DNA of 22,500 bases from Oppiella nova (taxonomy: Eukaryota > Arthropoda > Arachnida > Sarcoptiformes > Oppiidae), in contig CAJPVJ010000530.1 of NCBI GenBank assembly GCA_905397405.1, forward strand, positions 1 through 22,500, given 5' to 3'. Both the position numbers and the translations under genes were made by a program. The notes beneath the pieces were generated by a model that made no database searches, had not been told where the DNA came from, and saw nothing but the letters and a program-made list of their open reading frames with translations. Of the stretch, positions 18,636-22,500 are shown one piece after another (positions within the stretch are counted from its first letter, which is position 1; each line of letters opens with the position of its first letter).

Positions 18636-18683
18636 TCTCTCTTCTCTCTCTCTCTCTCTCTCTCTCTCACTCACTCACTCACT
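18636..18683 (-). repeat. (TC)n followed by (TCAC)n
   Basis: CT tract with one TT interruption, then about four CACT/TCAC units (18667-18683). Confidence 0.94.
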
Positions 18684-18820
18684 ATCATGTCTTCTATGTA
18701 TTATATCGATGCAGACGTCAATCAATTAATTAAATGACAACAAGAAAACTTGAGAGAAAATTATTTTTTCATTTCAACACAAAAAGTGGAGACAAAACAT
18801 GAAGAAATTGATGAATAGAA

Positions 18821-18822
<2 letters not shown>

Positions 18823-18851
<29 letters not shown>
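18823..18851 (+). repeat. (GA)n microsatellite
   Basis: Perfect tract of about 14 units, only 140 bp from an array in the opposite orientation. Confidence 0.96.
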
Positions 18852-18854
<3 letters not shown>

Positions 18855-19298
18855 TGTTCACTCGATAGACACAGGAATTTCAGAGAATATAATAAAACAT
18901 ACAAAAAAGCAGTTCAAAGATTGCAAAACAAATAAAATAAAAAGTCTCATAAGAACTGTTATGAGACCCCTTATACTACACCAAAAAAGCAGTATTATGT
19001 ATACAAATGAATACAATAGAAACTTATGGAATAAATTACAATTCCTTTTACACTAATTTGTTTGAATGAGTAAAGTATGGATAATAACACTAATATTTAT
19101 GGTCATAATATTAGTAGCATTAATATAATATTAAGTCTGAGTGTGAGAGGGGATAAAAACAAAACTAGAAACTCTTTTAAGCCTAGAATTTGTGTGCCCA
19201 TTGGAGTTATATATAATATGTATAATAAAAATAACATTTGAGTAAAAAAGTACTCAACGATGATTTCGTGCCAATTGTGGTCTTATAGCACAACAAAT

Positions 19299-19301
<3 letters not shown>
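18852..19301. other. AT-rich non-coding stretch
   Basis: The plus-strand frame that runs out of the GA array here is AT-rich and featureless. No gene is seen. Confidence 0.5.
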
Positions 19302-19343
<42 letters not shown>

Positions 19344-19363
19344 CAGAGAGAGAGAGAGAGAGA
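19302..19363 (+). repeat. long (GA)n microsatellite with CAGA interruptions
   Basis: 62 bp, the second longest array in the window, broken by two ACAG steps near 19337-19345. Confidence 0.96.
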
Positions 19364-19924
19364 ATCACAGGTAGAATAGATATAAAGACAAAATGGTCTC
19401 ATTATATGGAGACTACGCCTAACACAATAAGAGTGATCACATGAATGTAATAATAACACACAGACTATAATGTAACATAAAATATGGATAAAAACGGAAA
19501 TTTAATTTTCGTGTCTATGAGTTGCAGAGAGCGAGTGACTGAAAGTTTTTGATTTGTAGTGAAAAATGCAATCTTTCAACAGATATATATTGTGCTGTAT
19601 ATTAAGGGCGCATACAATACAATACAACGCATACCATAACCAAACCAAACATACAATAAAAACTTGTGAATGCATTGCATAAGTGGTGAGAGTTATGAAC
19701 AAAATATAAGTACAAAACAATATATGAAAACGTATTTTACACAAAAAATGCGGCGAATAATAGTTATATAAATTTTACATGTCATGAGAGGTGGTGTGTA
19801 TTGTGTGTTGGTGTGTGTGTGCGAGTACAGCACCAGTAGCTGAACTGTTTTTATGATATTAACTGGTTTGATGGCGGTGCAGAAGTTATGGCAGTAGTGT
19901 ATAACATACGTAGAACACAGGTAG
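19364..19924. other. AT-rich non-coding stretch
   Basis: Short hydrophobic minus-strand frames (19502-19989) show no start or splice support. A TG-rich run lies at 19797-19822. No gene is seen. Confidence 0.5.
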
Positions 19925-19970
19925 GGAGAGAGAGAGAGAGAGCGAAAGAGAGAGAGAGAGAGAGAGAGAG
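19925..19970 (+). repeat. (GA)n microsatellite, one interruption
   Basis: GA tract broken by GCGAAA near 19942-19947; about 21 units in total. Confidence 0.95.
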
Positions 19971-20780
19971 TAATATGCATGGCTAACATTTATATTTATA
20001 GTGTATATAAATGTATGTAAAACTAGGGACTGGCATACCTCCCTTGTGTTGCACGTAAAACACTAATTAGTAGTAAAACAAAATATATTTCTCTGTCTAT
20101 TAAAATAGATTTTCTATAGAATTATATAATAATAGGAATGAGAGAATAAAATTATTTTATATACACTACCGAATAAAATGCCAGATTTTTAGTGCAAATT
20201 TAAGTACAGTATTATGAATGAGAGTGAGTGTGGGAGGGAAAGGGATGGGGGCTAATACTGGGAGCACTTTTTGCACTGTTAGGTCTGGACAATGGATGTA
20301 TTGCTGAGAATTGCATTTTCTGTCTGTTTTCTCGTCAAATCAATACTAATTTCGACAAAAGAAAAGATATATTAACGTAGAAATGGGGGTTTGAATTGTG
20401 GCACAAAAAATGTATATTAAATATGAAAATTATATTTAAACTTAAATAACACAAATGCATATATGAATTAATGCATATGGCAAAAAACACAATATTCTTT
20501 GGTTCACAAAAAATATCGAGTAATTTATGTAAATATCACTTATTACAGAAATATTAAAAACATTGAATAAATTAAACATAAATATCATAAAAATTGTTAT
20601 TATTGTTAATAATGCCAATATTAATGACTATCGCATATGAATAAGATCTCGAAAATTATTATTACGTTCAATACATTTGCGGAATATTTCACTCATTGGA
20701 CTGAATTCATGAAACTATAAGAAATTAAAAAGCAGTTTAAAAGTGATTTAACAAGAAATTGTAATATTCTTTCCATTTGT
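19971..20780. other. AT-rich non-coding stretch
   Basis: TACAGTA lies at 20205, followed by a G-rich patch at 20220-20265. Otherwise AT-rich with no open frame of note. Confidence 0.5.
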
Positions 20781-20805
20781 TTCTCTCTCTCTCTCTCTCT
20801 CTCTT
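20781..20805 (-). repeat. (TC)n microsatellite
   Basis: Perfect tract of about 12 units. Confidence 0.95.
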
Positions 20806-21128
20806 TCACTTGCATTACAATTGTTTTCTAAGCCATGCATATAGTGTTGAGAGGGAGGGGTAGAGACGAGTGACAGGTATGTTAACTATGTATGAAAAAT
20901 ATTATATTTTTGTTGTTTTAATATTAATTAATATTTCGCTCACTATTTGTCACTCATATTATAATAATAACAATCATTTGTGACTTTTCCTGTAATCGTC
21001 TTAAGTTTGTATTACTTTTCAGTTTAAAAGTCAGTTCACAAATGAATTAAGAATTTATGGAAAATATATATTGTTTTGTATTTCTAAACGTCATGTCATT
21101 AGAGAATAACAAATGATTTTTTGAAACG
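20806..21128. other. AT-rich non-coding stretch
   Basis: One G-rich spot (20848-20862). Nothing else is supported. Confidence 0.5.
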
Positions 21129-21137
21129 CTCTCTCAC

Positions 21138-21179
<42 letters not shown>
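21129..21179 (-). repeat. (TC)n microsatellite, interrupted
   Basis: CT tract with CACTCA and TTT interruptions, about 51 bp. Confidence 0.95.
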
Positions 21180-22500
21180 ATGATATAACAAATTCAAACA
21201 TTTTTTCTGGTGTTAGGAACAAAGTGTTGAACAAAACTGACAAAACAATAATTATAATGAGAAATTAAATTAAAATTTTATTCAAAACATATGAATACAT
21301 AAAAACTATGAATACATTAGAAAATACGAGAATTATTGCAAAATACGAGTCGATTTGGATTTAATTAATCAAAACATTTTCCAATGAATTGCGAGAACAA
21401 AAAAACTAATAAAAAACGAAACAAATTATTTCGATAATTGTTTTATTAGATTTTGTATGGAAAGTTTTTTTAATCAAATTTATTTTATGCGAGATTTAAA
21501 TTAAATAAATTTATTTCCCTTACATTTATGGCACATAAAAATCAATTACCAAATAATATATCATTCCCTTAATCAAACGGCTTTTCTTAATAATTCAATA
21601 TTTCGTAAGTTATATATTCGCTAAAAAGTTTAATACAATAAATTTCCCATTAAATTGTTTGGCGCTCGCAAATTGTTTAAAACAGTTTTTTCGTCAATAT
21701 TTCAATAATAAAAGCAATAGAATAATACAAATTGCGAAATGCATTGCGAGTATAAAGGCTTTCGCAAAGTATAAAGAGATGAAAAAATATTATATAATGT
21801 TAACACATTTAGAGATGTGTATTAACAGAATGCGACTGAAATATGATTGATTAGCAATATTTAACCTGAATTATGAATATAATAAAAATCGATTCCAGTA
21901 ATGGCTGAGTGCAAGGGAACCGGTAGACTACTATCGGCACACAGACTCACAAATAGTTGTAGTATAGGTATATTATTAAATACACTTTTCATTTTATATT
22001 ATGTAATTCATGGTTGTTTACGAATAGTCACTGAATTGAAAACAAACCATAACACATTGTTTGAAATACACAATTTTCCACATACAGTACACAAAACTAT
22101 TATCTTAATTAACGACTAAAAATAGCATGTCTGTACTTTGCGCTCAAAACGTCAATAATTAAAATCAATAAAAATATTCAAAAAAAAGTTTTAAATAAAA
22201 TTGTCTCTCATTTTATATGCGTTCACACGTGAGGGGCAGACCTGGCAATGGCATAGTTGGGGGTATTTTTCCAATAATTTTTAAGCAAATCATAAGATAA
22301 ATAATATTTATCGCCGAGAAATCAGTTTTTGATATAACATGAGCCCCAGTGCACACCCCCTCCAGTAATGTCTATATATTGTATAATATATTGTATTATA
22401 AGAAAATTGAAAATAAAATTTTTAACTGTATTGCCGTTCAATGAGTGACAGGAATATCAGTTTGAAATCAAATTTTTCATTCTTATTATTATTTTACTCT
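21180..22500. other. AT-rich non-coding stretch with a GC-richer patch
   Basis: AT-rich to about 21890. Plus-strand frames at 21659-21850 (TTG start) and 21901-22119 (ATG start) are short and unrecognised. A GC-richer patch at 22220-22365 carries GGGGGT and ACCCCCT words about 100 bp apart that could pair. TACAGTA lies at 22083. No gene is supported. Confidence 0.45.

Noticed and set aside
203-21179. GA arrays as a CRISPR array or structured satellite
   Set aside because: Repeats are simple dinucleotides with irregular spacing and no unique equal-length spacers; the DNA is eukaryotic in character.

Overview
The window reads as AT-rich, gene-poor eukaryotic nuclear DNA, most likely from a small invertebrate (an arthropod such as a mite would fit, but nothing here fixes the taxon). 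The reasons are the absence of long ORFs or operon-like gene order, short splice-flanked open blocks, and about two dozen (GA)n/(TC)n microsatellites in 22.5 kb. No protein, tRNA, rRNA, transposase or reverse transcriptase could be recognised. Every coding call below is a candidate built from open frame, base composition and splice-site appearance, not from homology. || Layout. 1-4.5 kb: AT-rich non-coding DNA with GA arrays. 4.6-7.1 kb: several patches of more balanced base composition, including a 154-nt block open on both strands (4.67-4.82 kb) and a 127-codon plus-strand ORF (6.65-7.03 kb). 6.8-10.6 kb: the best gene-like signal, a series of small minus-strand blocks each bounded by AG acceptor and GT donor sites. 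Five of them (10359-10543, 8905-8937, 7934-7983, 7519-7571, 7236-7368) join in one continuous reading frame of about 151 codons with a hydrophobic segment near the start and another near the end. 10.9-12.4 kb: GA/TC arrays, a 108-codon minus ORF, a plus ORF with a signal-peptide-like start, and a small plus exon candidate. || 12.56-14.20 kb: the clearest structural feature, a long inverted repeat with nearly identical arms (one substitution seen in 251 aligned bases). The right arm is continuous; the left arm is split by a 701-bp segment. If transcribed it would fold into a long hairpin RNA. 14.2-17.0 kb: AT-rich and free of long GA arrays. 17.4-18.5 kb: a block of unusually balanced composition with short ambiguous open frames. 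18.6-22.5 kb: AT-rich DNA with more GA/TC arrays. || Two window-wide patterns stand out. The GA arrays are oriented in runs: all eight long arrays in the first 7.4 kb are GA on the plus strand. The near-palindromic heptamer TACAGTA occurs 12 times on the plus strand but its complement TACTGTA only once, and every copy is followed by a pyrimidine. I do not see evidence for a complete known gene, and functions are left unassigned.
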